Assembly: GCF_019279795.1 (NCBI RefSeq)
Contig: NC_056750.1
Span: 825,493,854 to 825,557,853, forward strand
Direction: 5' to 3'
Origin: Protopterus annectens
Lineage: Eukaryota > Chordata > Ceratodontiformes > Protopteridae
DNA length: 64,000 nucleotides
Position 1 is the stretch's first letter; each line of letters starts with the position of its first letter. Shown here piece after piece: positions 9,170-23,700 of the stretch. A program made the position numbers and the translations under genes. A model generated the notes under the pieces. It ran no database searches. It was not told the DNA's origin and saw only the letters and a program-made list of their open reading frames with translations.

Positions 9170-11398
9170 GAAAAGAAAACACTGTACTATCATTGTACAT
9201 GGTGTACAGGGCCACTCAGCTCCCAGATAAGAAGCATACATTGCACATCCATTGGACAGGATGTACATTGTTCTCTGATCTCACATGTGAATCACACACT
9301 ACATCATTATTGTGTAAGGTACACAATGCTACAATGCTTCCAGGTGTGAGTTGGGCATTGCACCATCATTGTGTAGAGGACACAGTGCTACAATATTTCC
9401 AGATGTGAGGCGAGTACTGCACCATCACTGTGTAAGGTATGCAACACTGCAATACTTCCAGGTGTGAGTTGCGCATTGCACCATCATTGTGTAAGATACA
9501 CAGTGCTACAATATTTCCAGATGTCAGGCGAGTACTGTACCATCATTGTGTAAGGTATGCATGACTGCAATACTTCTAGGTGTGAGTTAGGCATTGCACC
9601 ATCATTGTGTAGGCACCATCATTGTGTAGAGTATACAGTGCTACAATATTTCCAGATGTGAGGCAAGTACTGCACCATCATTGTGGAAGATATGCAGCAC
9701 TGCAATACTTTCAGGTATGAGGTGGGTATTGCACCATCATTGTGTAGAGTATACAGTGCTACAATATTTCCAGATGTGAGGCGAGTACTGCACCATCACT
9801 GTGTAAGTTATGCAGCACTGAAATGCTTCCAGGTGTGAGGTGGGCATTGCACCATCATTGTGTAGAGTACTCAGTGCTATAATATTTCCAGATGTGAGGT
9901 GGTTACTGCACTATCAGTGTTTTGGGTTCACAGTGCTGCATGCTTCCATGAGTGAGGTGGGCACTGCACCATCATTGTGTACAGTGAGTAGTACTACAAC
10001 TATCCTTAGCAGGCAATTGCACCATCATTGTGTAAGGTACACAGTGCTACAATACTTCTAGGTGTGAGTTGCGCATTGCACCATCATTGTGTAAGGTACA
10101 CAGTGCTACAATATTTCCAGATGGTAGGCGAGTACTGCACCATCATTGTGTAAGGTATGCAGCACTGCAATACTTCCAGGTATGAGGTGGGCATCGCACC
10201 ATCATTGCGTAGAGTACACAGTGCTACAATATTTCCAGATGTGAGGTGAGCACTGCACCATCACTGTGTAAGGTATGCAGCACTGCAATACTTCCAGGTG
10301 TGAGGTGGGCATTGCACCATCATTGTGTAGAGTACACAGTGCTACAATATTTCCAGGTGTGAGGTGGTTACTGCACCATCAGTGTTTTGGGTTCACAGTG
10401 CTGCATGCTTCCATGAGTGAGGTGGGCACTGCACCATCATTGTGTACAGTGCGTAGTACTACAAGTATCATTAATGCAAAGCAGGCAATTGCACCATCAT
10501 TGCGTAAGGTACACAGTGATGTAATGTTTCCAGGTGTGAACTGGGCTCTGCACCAGCATTGTCTTGGGTACATAGTTCTGCCATTGTCCCAAATCTGAGG
10601 CAGATTTTGCTTCTTCATTGTGTAGGGGGTATAATACTGCAGTGCTTCTAAAAGTGAGACAGACACTGTTCCATCACTGGGTAAGGTGTATAGTACTTTA
10701 ACACTCCATAATGTGAAACGGTAGTACACCATCATTGTGTAGGATGTGTAGAACTACAGCATTTCCAAATGTATGGCACTTGTAGCATTATCATTGTGTA
10801 GGGTGGACAGTGCTGCAATGTTGCCAGGTGTGACACAGGAACTGTACCATCACTGTGTTGTGTGCATAGTGCTTCAGTGCATCTAAAAGTGAGATAGGCA
10901 CTATTTCATCACTGGGTAGAGTGTATGGCTCTACAAAACTTTATAATGTAAAAAAGATGTGCTCCGTCAATCAGGATGTGTAGCAGTTGTAGAACCATCT
11001 CTCTGTAGTGCATACATTGCTGCAATACTTACAGATATGACAAAGGCACTGCACTTTCATTGTATGGGACTTGCAGTACAACAACACTCCTGGATGTGAA
11101 GCAGGCATTGTTCCATCTGCAATACTTACAGATGTGAAACAGGCACTGCACTGTCATTGTATGGGATTTGCAGTACGACAACACTCATGGATGTGAAGCA
11201 GGCATCGCTCCATCTGCAATACTTACAGATGTGACACAGGCACTGCACTGCCATTGTATGGGATTTGTAGTATAACAACATTCCTGGATGTGAAGCAGGC
11301 ATTGTTCAATCTGCAATACAAACAAATGTGACACAGACACTGCACTGCCATCATATGAGATTTGCAGCACAACACCTTGGAGGTGAAGCAGGTGCTGC
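9170..11398. repeat. Degenerate 59-bp satellite grading into a 97-bp composite unit (left part)
   Basis: From about 9,300 to 10,950 there are units of about 59 bp built on GCACCATCATTGTGTAGAG ... CAGTGCTACAATATTTCCAG ... ATGTGAGG. From about 11,030 the period becomes about 97 bp, made of two diverged half units (CACTGTCATTGTATGGGATT ... CTCCTGGATGTGAAGCAGG and CAATACTTACAGATGTGACA). The array is cut at 11,398 by the V-SINE/LINE-A insertion and resumes at 32,125. Open frames over it are artefacts of the repeat. Confidence 0.9.
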
Positions 11399-11602
11399 AA
11401 TGTTTGTGTCTTTTGGCTTTTCCCGGTTAGGGGTCGCCACAGCGGAACTCCAGTCTGCTAATGATTGGCAGTAGATTTTAACGTGCCGAGTTGCCAGCCC
11501 TGATGTACAACCTTCAACGAAGGTACGCCCATTCATGCATGTCTCCACACAGAAGACGCTCTAGCTGAGAATCAAACAGGACAACGTCTTACTGTGAGGC
11601 GA
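11399..11602 (-). mobile_element. V-SINE/DANA-type SINE, internally deleted (minus)
   Basis: The plus strand reads TTTTGGCTTTTCCCGGTTAG and GGGTCGCCACAGCGG, the reverse complement of the V-SINE 3' end. The tRNA-like head lies at about 11,560-11,602. It shares the short internal structure of the copy at 3,009 (including CTTCAACGAAGGTACGCCCA), so the two belong to one deleted subfamily. It sits in the satellite directly beside the 3' end of LINE-A copy 2. Confidence 0.85.
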
Positions 11603-11611
11603 CAATACTTA
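11603..11611. repeat. Target-site duplication of LINE-A copy 2 (left)
   Basis: CAATACTTA, repeated at 32,125-32,133. The same word is part of the satellite unit (CAATACTTACAGATG), so the uninterrupted target can be recognised. Confidence 0.8.
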
Positions 11612-11637
11612 TTTTTATTTATTTATTTATTTTTCAT

Positions 11638-11700
11638 TTGTTGACCGGGATAGTCCAACTGGATTAATGTCCATTTTCAGTATAGGCCTGGGGAGAAAAG
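11638..11700 (-). other. LINE-A conserved 3' hairpin block
   Basis: Plus strand reads TTGACCGGGATAGTCC ... GGCCTGGGGAGAAAAGCTCC. In the sense strand the stem is formed by the GGGCC-side and CCCGG-side segments around a small inner hairpin TGGA-CATTAA-TCCA. The same block ends every LINE-A copy in this window. Confidence 0.7.
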
Positions 11701-11704
11701 CTCC

Positions 11705-14700
11705 AAGGTAAACAGATAAGTAATAACAAAGAAGGCATATTACCAAGGTAGACGGATAAGTAATAACAAAGAAGGCATATTACCAAGGTAGACATATAAG
11801 TAATAACAAAGAAGGCATATTACCAAGGTAGACAGATAAGTAATAACAAAGAAGGTATATTACCAAGGTAAACAGATAAGTAATAACAAAGAAGGCATAT
11901 TACCAAGGTAGACAGATAAGTAATAACAAAGAAGGTATATTACCAAAGTACACAGATAAGTAATAACAAAGAAGGTATATTACCAAGGTAGACAGATAAT
12001 AACAAAGAAGACATATTACCAAGGTAGACGGATAAGTAATAACAAAGAAGGTATATTACCAAGGTAGACAGATAAGTAATAACAAAGAAGGCACATTACC
12101 AAGGTAGACAGATAAGTAATAACAAAGAAGGCACATTACCAAGGTAGACAGATAAGTAATAACAAAGAAGGCATGTTACCAAGGTAGACAGATAAGTAAT
12201 AACAAGGAAGGCACATTACCAAGGTAGACAGATAAGTAATAACAAAGAAGGCATGTTACCAAGGTAGACAGATAAGTAATAACAAAGAAGGCATATTACC
12301 AAGGTAGACAGATAAGTAATAACAAAGAAGGCACATTACCAAGGTAGACAGGTAAGTAATAACAAAGAAGGCAAATTACCAAGGTAGACAGATAAGTAAT
12401 AACAAAGAAGGCATGTTACCAAGGTAGACAGATAAGTAATAACAAAGAAGGCATATTACCAAGGTAGACAGATAAGTAATAACAAAGAAGGCACATTACC
12501 AAGGTAGACAGATAAGTAATAACAAAGAAGGCACATTACCAAGGTAGACAGATAAGTAATAACCAAGAAGGCATGTTACCAAGGTAGACAGATAAGTAAT
12601 AACAAAGAAGGCACATTACGAAGGTAGACAGATAAGTAATAACAAAGAAGGCACATTACCAAGGTAGACAGATAAGTAATAACAAAGAAGGCACATTACC
12701 AAGGTAGACAGATAAGTAATAACAAAGAAGGCATGTTACCAAGGTAGACAGATAAGTAATAACAAAGAAGGCACATTACCAAGGTAGACAGATAAGTAAT
12801 AACAAAGAAGGCACATTACCAAGGTAGACAGATAAGTAATAACAAAGAAGGTATATTACCAAGGTCGACAGATAAGTAATAACAAAGAAGGCACATTACC
12901 AAGGTAGACAGATAAGTAATAACAAAGAAGGCACATTACCAAGGTAGACAGATAAGTAATAACCAAGAAGGCATGTTACCAAGGTAGACAGATAAGTAAT
13001 AACAAAGAAGGCACATTACCAAGGTAGACAGATAAGTAATAACAAAGAAGGTATATTACCAAGGTAGACAGATAAGTAATAACAAAGAAGGCATATTACC
13101 AAGGTACACAGATAAGTAATAACAGAGAAGGCACATTACCAAGGTAGACAGATAAGTAATAACAAAGAAGGCATGTTACCAAGGTAGACAGATAAGTAAT
13201 AACAAAGAAGGCACATTACCAAGGTAGACAGATAAGTAATAACAAAGAAGGTATATTACCAAGGTAGACAGATAAGTAATAACAAAGAAGGCATATTACC
13301 AAGGTACACAGATAAGTAATAACAAAGAAGGCATATTACCAAGGTAGACAGGTAAGTAATAACAAAGAAGGCAAATTACCAAGGTCGACAGATAAGTAAT
13401 AACAAAGAAGGCATATTACCAAGGTAAACAGATAAGTAATAACAAAGAAGGCATATTACCAAGGTAGACAGATAAGTAATAACAAAGAAGGCATATTACC
13501 AAGGTAGACAGATAAGTAATAACAAAGAAGGTATATTACCAAGGTAGACAGATAAGTAATAACAAAGAAGGCATATTACCAAGGTAGACAGATAAGTAAT
13601 AACAAAGAAGGTATATTACCAAGGTCGACAGATAAGTAATAACAAAGAAGGCATATTACCAAGGTCGACAGATAAGTAATAACAAAGAAGACTTATTACC
13701 AAGGTAGACGGATAAGTAATAACAAAGAAGGTATATTACCAAGGTAAACAGATAAGTAATAACAAACAAGGCATATTACCAAGGTAGACAGATAAGTAAT
13801 AACAAAGAAGGTATATTACCAAGGTACACAGATAAGTAATAACAAAGAAGGTATATTACCAAGGTACACAGATAAGTAATAACAAAGAAGACATATTACC
13901 AAGGTAGACGGATAAGTAATAACAAAGAAGGTATATTACCAAGGTAGACAGATAAGTAATAACAAAGAAGGGATATTACCAAGGTAGACAGATAAGTAAT
14001 AACAAAGAAGGCACATTACCAAGGTAGGCAGATAAGTAATAACAAAGAAGGCATGTTACCAAGGTAGACAGATAAGTAATAACAAAGAAGGCATATTACC
14101 AAGGTAGACAGATAAGTAATAACAAAGAAGGCACATTACCAAGGTAGACAGATAAGTAATAACAAAGAAGGCATATTACCAAGGTAGACAGATAAGTAAT
14201 AACAAAGAAGGCATATTACCAAGGTAGACAGATAAGTAATAACAAAGAAGGCATATTACCAAGGTAGACAGATAAGTAATAACAAAGAAGGCATATTACC
14301 AAGGTAGACAGATAAGTAATAACAAAGAAGGCATATTACCAAGGTAGACAGATAAGTAATAACAAAGAAGGCATATTACCAAGGTAGACAGATAAGTAAT
14401 AACAAAGAAGGCATATTACCAAGGTAGACAGATAAGTAATAACAAAGAAGGCATATTACCAAGGTAGACAGATAAGTAATAACAAAGAAGGCATATTACC
14501 AAGGTAGACAGATAAGTAATAACAAAGAAGGCATATTACCAAGGTAGACAGATAAGTAATAACAAAGAAGGTATATTACCAAGGTAGACAGATAAGTAAT
14601 AACAAAGAAGGCATATTACCAAGGTAGACAGATAAGTAATAACAAAGAAGGCATATTACCAAGGTAGACAGATAAGTAATAACAAAGAAGGCATATTACC

Positions 14701-17700
14701 AAGGTAGACAGATAAGTAATAACAAAGAAGGCATATTACCAAGGTAGACAGATAAGTAATAACAAAGAAGGCATATTACCAAGGTAGACAGATAAGTAAT
14801 AACAAAGAAGGCATATTACCAAGGTACACAGATAAGTATTATCAATGAAGGGATATTACCAAGGTACACAGATAAGTAATAACAAAGAAGGCATATTACC
14901 AAGGTAGACAGATAAGTAATAACAAAGAAGGCATATTACCAAGGTAGACAGATAAGTAATAACAAAGAAGGTATATTACCAAGGTAGACAGATAAGTAAT
15001 AACAACGAAGGCATATTACCAAGGTGGACAGATAAGTAATAACAAAGAAGGCATATTACCAAGGTAGACAGATAAGTAATAACAAAGAAGGTATATTACC
15101 AAGGTAGACAGATAAGTAATAACAAAGAAGGCATATTACCAAGGTAGACAGATAAGTAATAACAAAGAAGGCATATTACCAAGGTAGACAGATAAGTAAT
15201 AACAAAGAAGGCATATTACCAAGGTAGACAGATAAGTAATAACAAAGAAGGCATATTACCAAGGTAGACAGATAAGTAATAACAAAGAAGGCATATTACC
15301 AAGGTAGACAGATAAGTAATAACAAAGAAGGCATATTACCAAGGTAGACAGATAAGTAATAACAAAGAAGGCATATTACCAAGGTAGACAGATAAGTAAT
15401 AACAAAGAAGGCATATTACCAAGGTAGACAGATAAGTAATAACAAAGAAGGCATATTGCCAAGGTAGACAGATAAGTAATAACAAAGAAGGCATATTACC
15501 AAGGTAGAAAGATAAGTAATAACAAAGAAGGCATATTACCAAGGTTGACAGATAAGTAATAACAAAGAAGGCATATTACCAAGGTAGACAGATAAGTAAT
15601 AACAAAGAAGGCATATTACCAAGGTAGACAGATAAGTAATAACAAAGAAGGCATATTACCAAGGTAGTCAGATAAGTAATAACAAAGAAGGCATATTACC
15701 AAGGTAGACAGATAAGTAATAACAAAGAAGGCATATTACCAAGGTAGACAGATAAGTAATAACAAAGAAGGCATATTACCAAGGTAGACAGATAAGTAAT
15801 AACAAAGAAGGCATATTACCAAGGTAGACAGATAAGTAATAACAAAGAAGGCATATTACCAAGGTAGACAGATAAGTAATAACAAAGAAGGCATATTACC
15901 AAGGTAGACAGATAAGTAATAACAAAGAAGGCATATTACCAAGGTAGACAGATAAGTAATAACAAAGAAGGCATGTTACCAAGGTAGACAGATAAGTAAT
16001 AACAAAGAAGGCATATTACCAAGGTAGACAGATAAGTAATAACAAAGAAGGCATATTACCAAGGTAGACAGATAAGTAATAACAAAGAAGGCATATTACC
16101 AAGGTAGACAGATAAGTAATAACAAAGAAGGTATATTACCAAGGTAGACAGATAAGTAATAACAAAGAAGGCATATTACCAAGGTAGACAGATAAGTAAT
16201 AACAAAGAAGGTATATTACCAAGGTAGACAGATAAGTAATAACAAAGAAGGCATATTACCAAGGTAGACAGATAAGTAATAACAAAGAAGGCATATTACC
16301 AAGGTAGACAGATAAGTAATAACAAAGAAGGCATATTACCAAGGTAGACAGATAAGTAATAACAAAGAAGGCATATTACCAAGGTAGACAGATAAGTAAT
16401 AACAAAGAAGGCATATTACCAAGGTTGACAGATAAGTAATAACAAAGAAGGCATATTACCAAGGTAGACAGATAAGTAATAACAAAGAAGGCATATTACC
16501 AAGGTAGACAGATAAGTAATAACAAAGAAGGCATATTACCAAGGTAGACAGATAAGTAATAACAAAGAAGGAATATTACCAAGGTAGACAGATAAGTAAT
16601 AACAAAGAAGGCATATTACCAAGGTAGACAGATAAGTAATAACAAAGAAGGCATATTACCAAGGTAGACAGATAAGTAATAACAAAGAAGGCATATTACC
16701 AAGGTAGACAGGTAAGTAATAACAAAGAAGGCATGTTAACAAGGTAGACAGATAAGTAATAACAAAGAAGGCATATTACCAAGGTAGACAGATAAGTAAT
16801 AACAAAGAAGGCATATTACCAAGGTAGACAGATAAGTAATAACAAAGAAAACATATTACCAAGGTAGACAGATAAGTAATAACAAAGAAGGCATATTACC
16901 AAGGTAGACAGATAAGTAATAACAAAGAAGGCATATTACCAAGGTAGACAGATAAGTAATAACAAAGAAGGCATATTACCAAGGTAGACAGATAAGTAAT
17001 AACAAAGAAGGCATATTACCAAGGTAGACAGATAAGTAATAACAAAGAAGGCATATTACCAAGGTAGACAGATAAGTAATAACAAAGAAGGCATATTACC
17101 AAGGTAGACAGATAAGTAATAACAAAGAAGGCATATTACCAAGGTAGACAGATAAGTAATAACAAAGAAGGCATATTACCAAGGTAGACAGATAAGTAAT
17201 AACAAAGAAGGCATATTACCAAGGTAGACAGATAAGTAATAACAAAGAAGGCATATTACCAAGGTAGACAGATAAGTAATAACAAAGAAGGCATATTACC
17301 AAGGTAGACAGATAAGTAATAACAAAGAAGGCATATTACCAAGGTAGATGGATAAGTAATAACAAAGAAGGCATATTACCAAGGTAGACAGATAAGTAAT
17401 AACAAAGAAGGCATATTACCAAGGTAGTCAGATAAGTAATAACAAAGAAGGCACATTACCATCATATACAGATAAGTAAATCAAAGAAGGCATATTACCA
17501 AGGTAGACAGATAAGTAATAACAAAGAAGGCATATTACCAAGGTGGACAGATAAGTAATAACAAAGAAGGCATATTACCAAGGTAGACAGATAAGTAATA
17601 ACAAAGAAGGTATATTACCAAGGTAGACAGATAAGTAATAACAAAGAAGGCATATTACCAAGGTAGACAGATAAGTAATAACAAAGAAGGCATATTACCA

Positions 17701-20700
17701 AGGTAGACAGATAAGTAATAACAAAGAAGGCATATTACCAAGGTAGACAGATAAGTAATAACAAAGAAGGCATATTACCAAGGTAGACAGATAAGTAATA
17801 ACAAAGAAGGCATATTACCAAGGTAGACAGATAAGTAATAACAAAGAAGGCATATTACCAAGGTAGACGGATAAGTAATAACAAAGAAGGCATATTACCA
17901 AGGTAGACAGATAAGTAATAACAAAGAAGGCATATTACCAAGGTAGATAGATAAGTAATAACAAAGAAGGCATACTACCAAGGTCGACAGATAAGTAATA
18001 ACAAAGAAGGTATATTACCAAGGTAGACAGATAAGTAATAACAAAGAAGGCATATTACCAAGGTAGACAGATAAGTAATAACAAAGAAGGCATATTACCA
18101 AGGTAGACAGATAAGTAATAACAAAGAAGGCATATTACCAAGGTAGACAGATAAGTAATAACAAAGAAGGCATATTACCAAGGTAGACAGATAAGTAATA
18201 ACAAAGAAGGCATATTACCAAGGTAGACAGATAAGTAATAACAAAGAAGGCATATTACCAAGGTAGACAGATAAGTAATAACAAAGAAGGCATATTACCA
18301 AGGTACACAGATAAGTAATAACAAAGAAGGCATATTACCAAGGTAGACAGATAAGTAATAACAAAGAAGGCATATTACCAAGGTAGACAGATAAGTAATA
18401 ACAAAGAAGGCATATTACCAAGGTAGACAGATAAGTAATAACAAAGAAGGCATATTACCAAGGTAGACAGATAAGTAATAACAAAGAAGGCATGTTACCA
18501 AGGTAGACAGATAAGTAATAACAAAGAAGGCATATTACCAAGGTAGACAGATAAGTAATAACAAAGAAGGCATATTACCAAGGTAGACAGATACGTAATA
18601 ACAAAGAAGGCATATTACCAAGGTAGACAGATAAGTAATAACAAAGAAGGCATATTACCAAGGTAGACAGATAAGTAATAACAAAGAAGGCATATTACCA
18701 AGGTAGACAGATAAGTAATAACAAAGAAGGCATATTACCAAGGTAGACAGATAAGTAATAACAAAGAAGGCATATTACCAAGGTAGACAGATAAGTAATA
18801 ACAAAGAAGGCATATTACCAAGGTAGACAGATAAGTAATAACAAACAAGGCATATTACCAAGGTAGACAGATAAGTAATAACAAATAAGGCATATTACCA
18901 AGGTAGACAGATAAGTAATAACAATGAAGGCATATTACCAAGGTAGACAGATAAGTAATAACAAAGAAGGCATATTACCAAGGTAGACAGATAAGTAATA
19001 ACAAAGAAGGCATATTACCAAGGTAGACAGATAAGTAATAACAAAGAAGGCATATTACCAAGGTAGACAGATAAGTAATAACAAAGAAGGCATATTACCA
19101 AGGTAGACAGATAAGTAATAACAAAGAAGGCATATTACCAAGGTAGACAGATAAGTAATAACACAGAAGGTATATTACCAAGGCAGACAGATAAGTAATA
19201 ACAAAGAAGGCATATTACCAAGGTAGTCAGATAAGTAATAACAAAGAAGGTATATTACCAAGGTAGACAGATAAGTAATAACAAAGAAGGCATATTACCA
19301 AGGTAGACAGATAAGTAATAACAAAGAAGGCATATTACCAAGGTAGACAGATAAGTAATAACAAAGAAGGCATATTACCAAGGTAGACAGATAAGTAATA
19401 ACAAAGAAGGCATATTACCAAGGTAGACAGATAAGTAATAACAAAGAAGGCATATTACCAAGGTAGACAGATAAGTAATAACAAAGAAGGCATATTACCA
19501 AGGTAGACAGATAAGTAATAACAAAGAAGGCATATTACCAAGGTAGACAGATAAGTAATAACAAAGAAGGCATATTACCAAGGTAGACAGATAAGTAATA
19601 ACAAAGAAGGCATATTACCAAGGTAGACAGATAAGTAATAACAAAGAAGGCATATTACCAAGGTAGACAGATAAGTAATAACAAAGAAGGCATATTACCA
19701 AGGTAGACAGATAAGTAATAACAAAGAAGGCATATTACCAAGGTAGACAGATAAGTAATAACAAAGAAGGCATATTACCAAGGTAGACAGATAAGTAATA
19801 ACAAAGAAGGCATATTACCAAGGTAGACAGATAAGTAATAACAAAGAAGGCATATTACCAAGGTAGACAGATAAGTAATAACAAAGAAGGCATATTACCA
19901 AGGTAGACAGATAAGTAATAACAAAGAAGGCATATTACCAAGGTACACAGATAAGTAATAATAAATAGGGCATATTACCAAGGTAGACAGATAAGTAATA
20001 ACAAAGAAGGCATATTACCAAGGTAGACAGATAAGTAATAACAAAGAAGGCATATTACCAAGGTAGACAGATAAGTAATAACAAATAAGGCATGTTACCA
20101 AGGTAGACAGATAAGTAATAACAAAGAAGGCATATTACCAAGGTAGACAGATAAGTAATAACAAAGAAGGCATATTACCAAGGTAGACAGATAAGTAATA
20201 ACAAAGAAGGCATATTACCAAGGTAGACAGATAAGTAATAACAAAGAAGGCATATTACCAAGGTAGACAGATAAGTAATAACAAAGAAGGCATATTACCA
20301 AGGTAGACAGATAAGTAATAACAAAGAAGGCATATTACCAAGGTAGATGGATAAGTAATAACAAAGAAGGCATATTACCAAGGTAGACAGATAAGTAATA
20401 ACAAAGAAGGCATATTACCAAGGTAGACAGATAAGTAATAACAAAGAAGGCATATTACCAAGGTAGACAGATAAGTAATAACAAAGAAGGCATATTACCA
20501 AGGTAGACAGATAAGTAATAACAAAGAAGGCATATTACCAAGGTAGACAGATAAGTAATAACAAAGAAGGCATATTACCAAGGTAGACAGATAAGTAATA
20601 ACAAAGAAGGCATATTACCAAGGTAGACAGATAAGTAATAACAAAGAAGGCATATTACCGAGGTAGACAGATAAGTAATAACAAAGAAGGCATATTACCA

Positions 20701-23700
20701 ATGCAGACAGATAAGTAATAACAAAGAAGGCATATTACCAAGGTACACAGATAAGTATTATCAATGAAGGGATATTACCAAGGTACACAGATAAGTAATA
20801 ACAAAGAAGGCATATTACCAAGGTAGACAGATAAGTAATAACAAAGAAGGCATATTACCAAGGTAGACAGATAAGTAATAACAAAGAAGGCATATTACCA
20901 AGGTAGACAGATAAGTAATAACAAAGAAGGCATATTACCAAGGTAGACAGATAAGTAATAACAAAGAAGGCATATTACCAAGGTAGACAGATAAGTAATA
21001 ACAAAGAAGGCATATTACCAAGGTAGACAGATAAGTAATAACAAAGAAGGCATATTACCAAGGTAGACAGATAAGTAATAACAAAGAAGGCATATTACCA
21101 AGGTAGACACGTAAGTAATAACAAAGAAGGCATATTACCAAGGTAGACAGATAAGTAATAACAAAGAAGGCATATTACCAAGGTAGACAGATAAGTAATA
21201 ACAAAGAAGGCATATTACCAAGGTAGATGGATAAGTAATAACAAAGAAGGCATATTACCAAGGTAGACAGATAAGTAATAACAAAGAAGGCATATTACCA
21301 AGGTAGACAGATAAGTAATAACAAAGAAGGCATATTACCAAGGTAGACAGATAAGTAATAACAAAGAAGGCATATTACCAAGGTAGACAGATAAGTAATA
21401 ACAAAGAAGGCATATTACCAAGGTAGACAGATAAGTAATAACAAAGAAGGCATATTACCAAGGTAGACAGATAAGTAATAACAAAGAAGGTATATTACCA
21501 AGGTAGACAGATAAGTAATAACAAAGAAGGCATATTACCAAGGTAGACAGATAAGTAATAACAAAGAAGGCATATTACCAAGGTAGACAGATAAGTAATA
21601 ACAAAGAAGGCATATTACCAAGGTAGACAGATAAGTAATAACAAAGAAGGTATATTACCAAGGTAGACAGATAAGTAATAACAAAGAAGGCATATTACCA
21701 AGGTAGACAGATAAGTAATAACAAAGAAGGCATATTACCAAGGTAGACAGATAAGTAATAACAAAGAAGGCATATTACCAAGGTAGACAGATAAGTAATA
21801 ACAAAGAAGGCATATTACCAAGGTAGACAGATAAGTAATAACAAAGAAGGCATATTACCAAGGTAGACAGATAAGTAATAACAAAGAAGGCATATTGCCA
21901 AGATAGACAGATAAGTAATAACAAATAAGGCATATTACCAAGGTAGACAGATAAGTAATAACAAAGAAGGCATATTACCAAGGTAGACAGATAAGTAATA
22001 ACAAAGAAGGCATATTACCAAGGTAGACAGATAAGTAATAACAAAGAAGGCATATTACCAAGGTACACAGATAAGTTATAACAAAGAAGGCATGTTACCA
22101 AGGTAGACAGATAAGTAATAACAAAGAAGGCATATTACCAAGGTAGACAGATAAGTAATAACAAAGAAGGCATATTACCAAGGTAGACAGATAAGTAATA
22201 ACAAAGAAGGCATATTACCAAGGTAGACAGATAAGTAATAACAAAGAAGGCATATTACCAAGGTAGACAGATAAGTAATAACAAAGAAGGCATATTACCA
22301 AGGTAGACAGATAAGTAATAACAAAGAAGGCATATTACCAAGGTAGACAGATAAGTAATAACAACGAAGGCATATTACCAAGGTGGACAGATAAGTAATA
22401 ACAAAGAAGGCATATTACCAAGGTAGACAGATAAGTAATAACAAAGAAGGTATATTACCAAGGTAGACAGATAAGTAATAACAAAGAAGGCATATTACCA
22501 AGGTAGACAGATAAGTAATAACAAAGAAGGCATATTACCAAGGTAGACAGATAAGTAATAACAAAGAAGGTATATTACCAAGGTAGACAGATAAGTAATA
22601 ACAAAGAAGGCATATTTCCAAGGTAAACAGATAAGTAATAACTAAGAAGGCATATTACCAAGGTAGACAGATAAGTAATAACAAAGTAGGCATATTACCA
22701 AGGTAGACAGATAAGTAATAACAAAGAAGGCATATTACCAAGGTAGACAGATAAGTAATAACAAAGAAGGCATATTACCAAGGTAGACAGATAAGTAATA
22801 ACAAAGAAGGCATATTACCAAGGTAGACAGATAAGTAATAACAAAGAAGGCATATTACCAAGGTAGACAGATAAGTAATAACAAATAAGGCATGTTACCA
22901 AGGTAGACAGATAAGTAATAACAAAGAAGGCATATTACCAAGGTAGACAGATAAGTAATAACAAAGAAGGCATATTACCAAGGTAGACAGATAAGTAATA
23001 ACAAAGAAGGTATATTACCAAGGTAGACAGATAAGTAATAACAAAGAAGGCATATTACCAAGGTAGACAGATAAGTAATAACAAAGAAGGCATATTACCA
23101 AGGTAGACAGATAAGTAATAACAAAGAAGACATATTACCAAGGTAGACAGATAAGTAATAACAAAGAAGGCATATTACCAAGGTAGACAGATAAGTAATA
23201 ACAAAGAAGGCATATTACCAAGGTAGACAGATAATTAATAACAAAGAAGGCATATTACCAAGGTAGACAGATAAGTAATAACAAAGAAGGCATATTACCA
23301 AGGTAGACAGATAAGTAATAACAAAGAAGGCATATTACCAAGGTAGACAGATAAGTAATAACAAAGAAGGCATATTACCAAGGTAGACAGATAAGTAATA
23401 ACAAAGAAGGCATATTACCAAGGTAGACAGATAAGTAATAACAAAGAAGGCATATTACCAAGGTAATCAGATAGGTAATAACAAATAAGGTATATTACCA
23501 AGGTAGACAAATAAGTAATAACAAAGAAGGCATATTACCAAGGTAGACAGATAAGTAATAACAAAGAAGGCATATTACCAAGGTAGACAGATAAGTAATA
23601 ACAAAGAAGGCATATTACCAAGGTAGACAGATAAGTAATAACAAAGAAGGCATATTACCAAGGTAGACAGATAAGTAATAACAAAGAAGGCATATTACCA

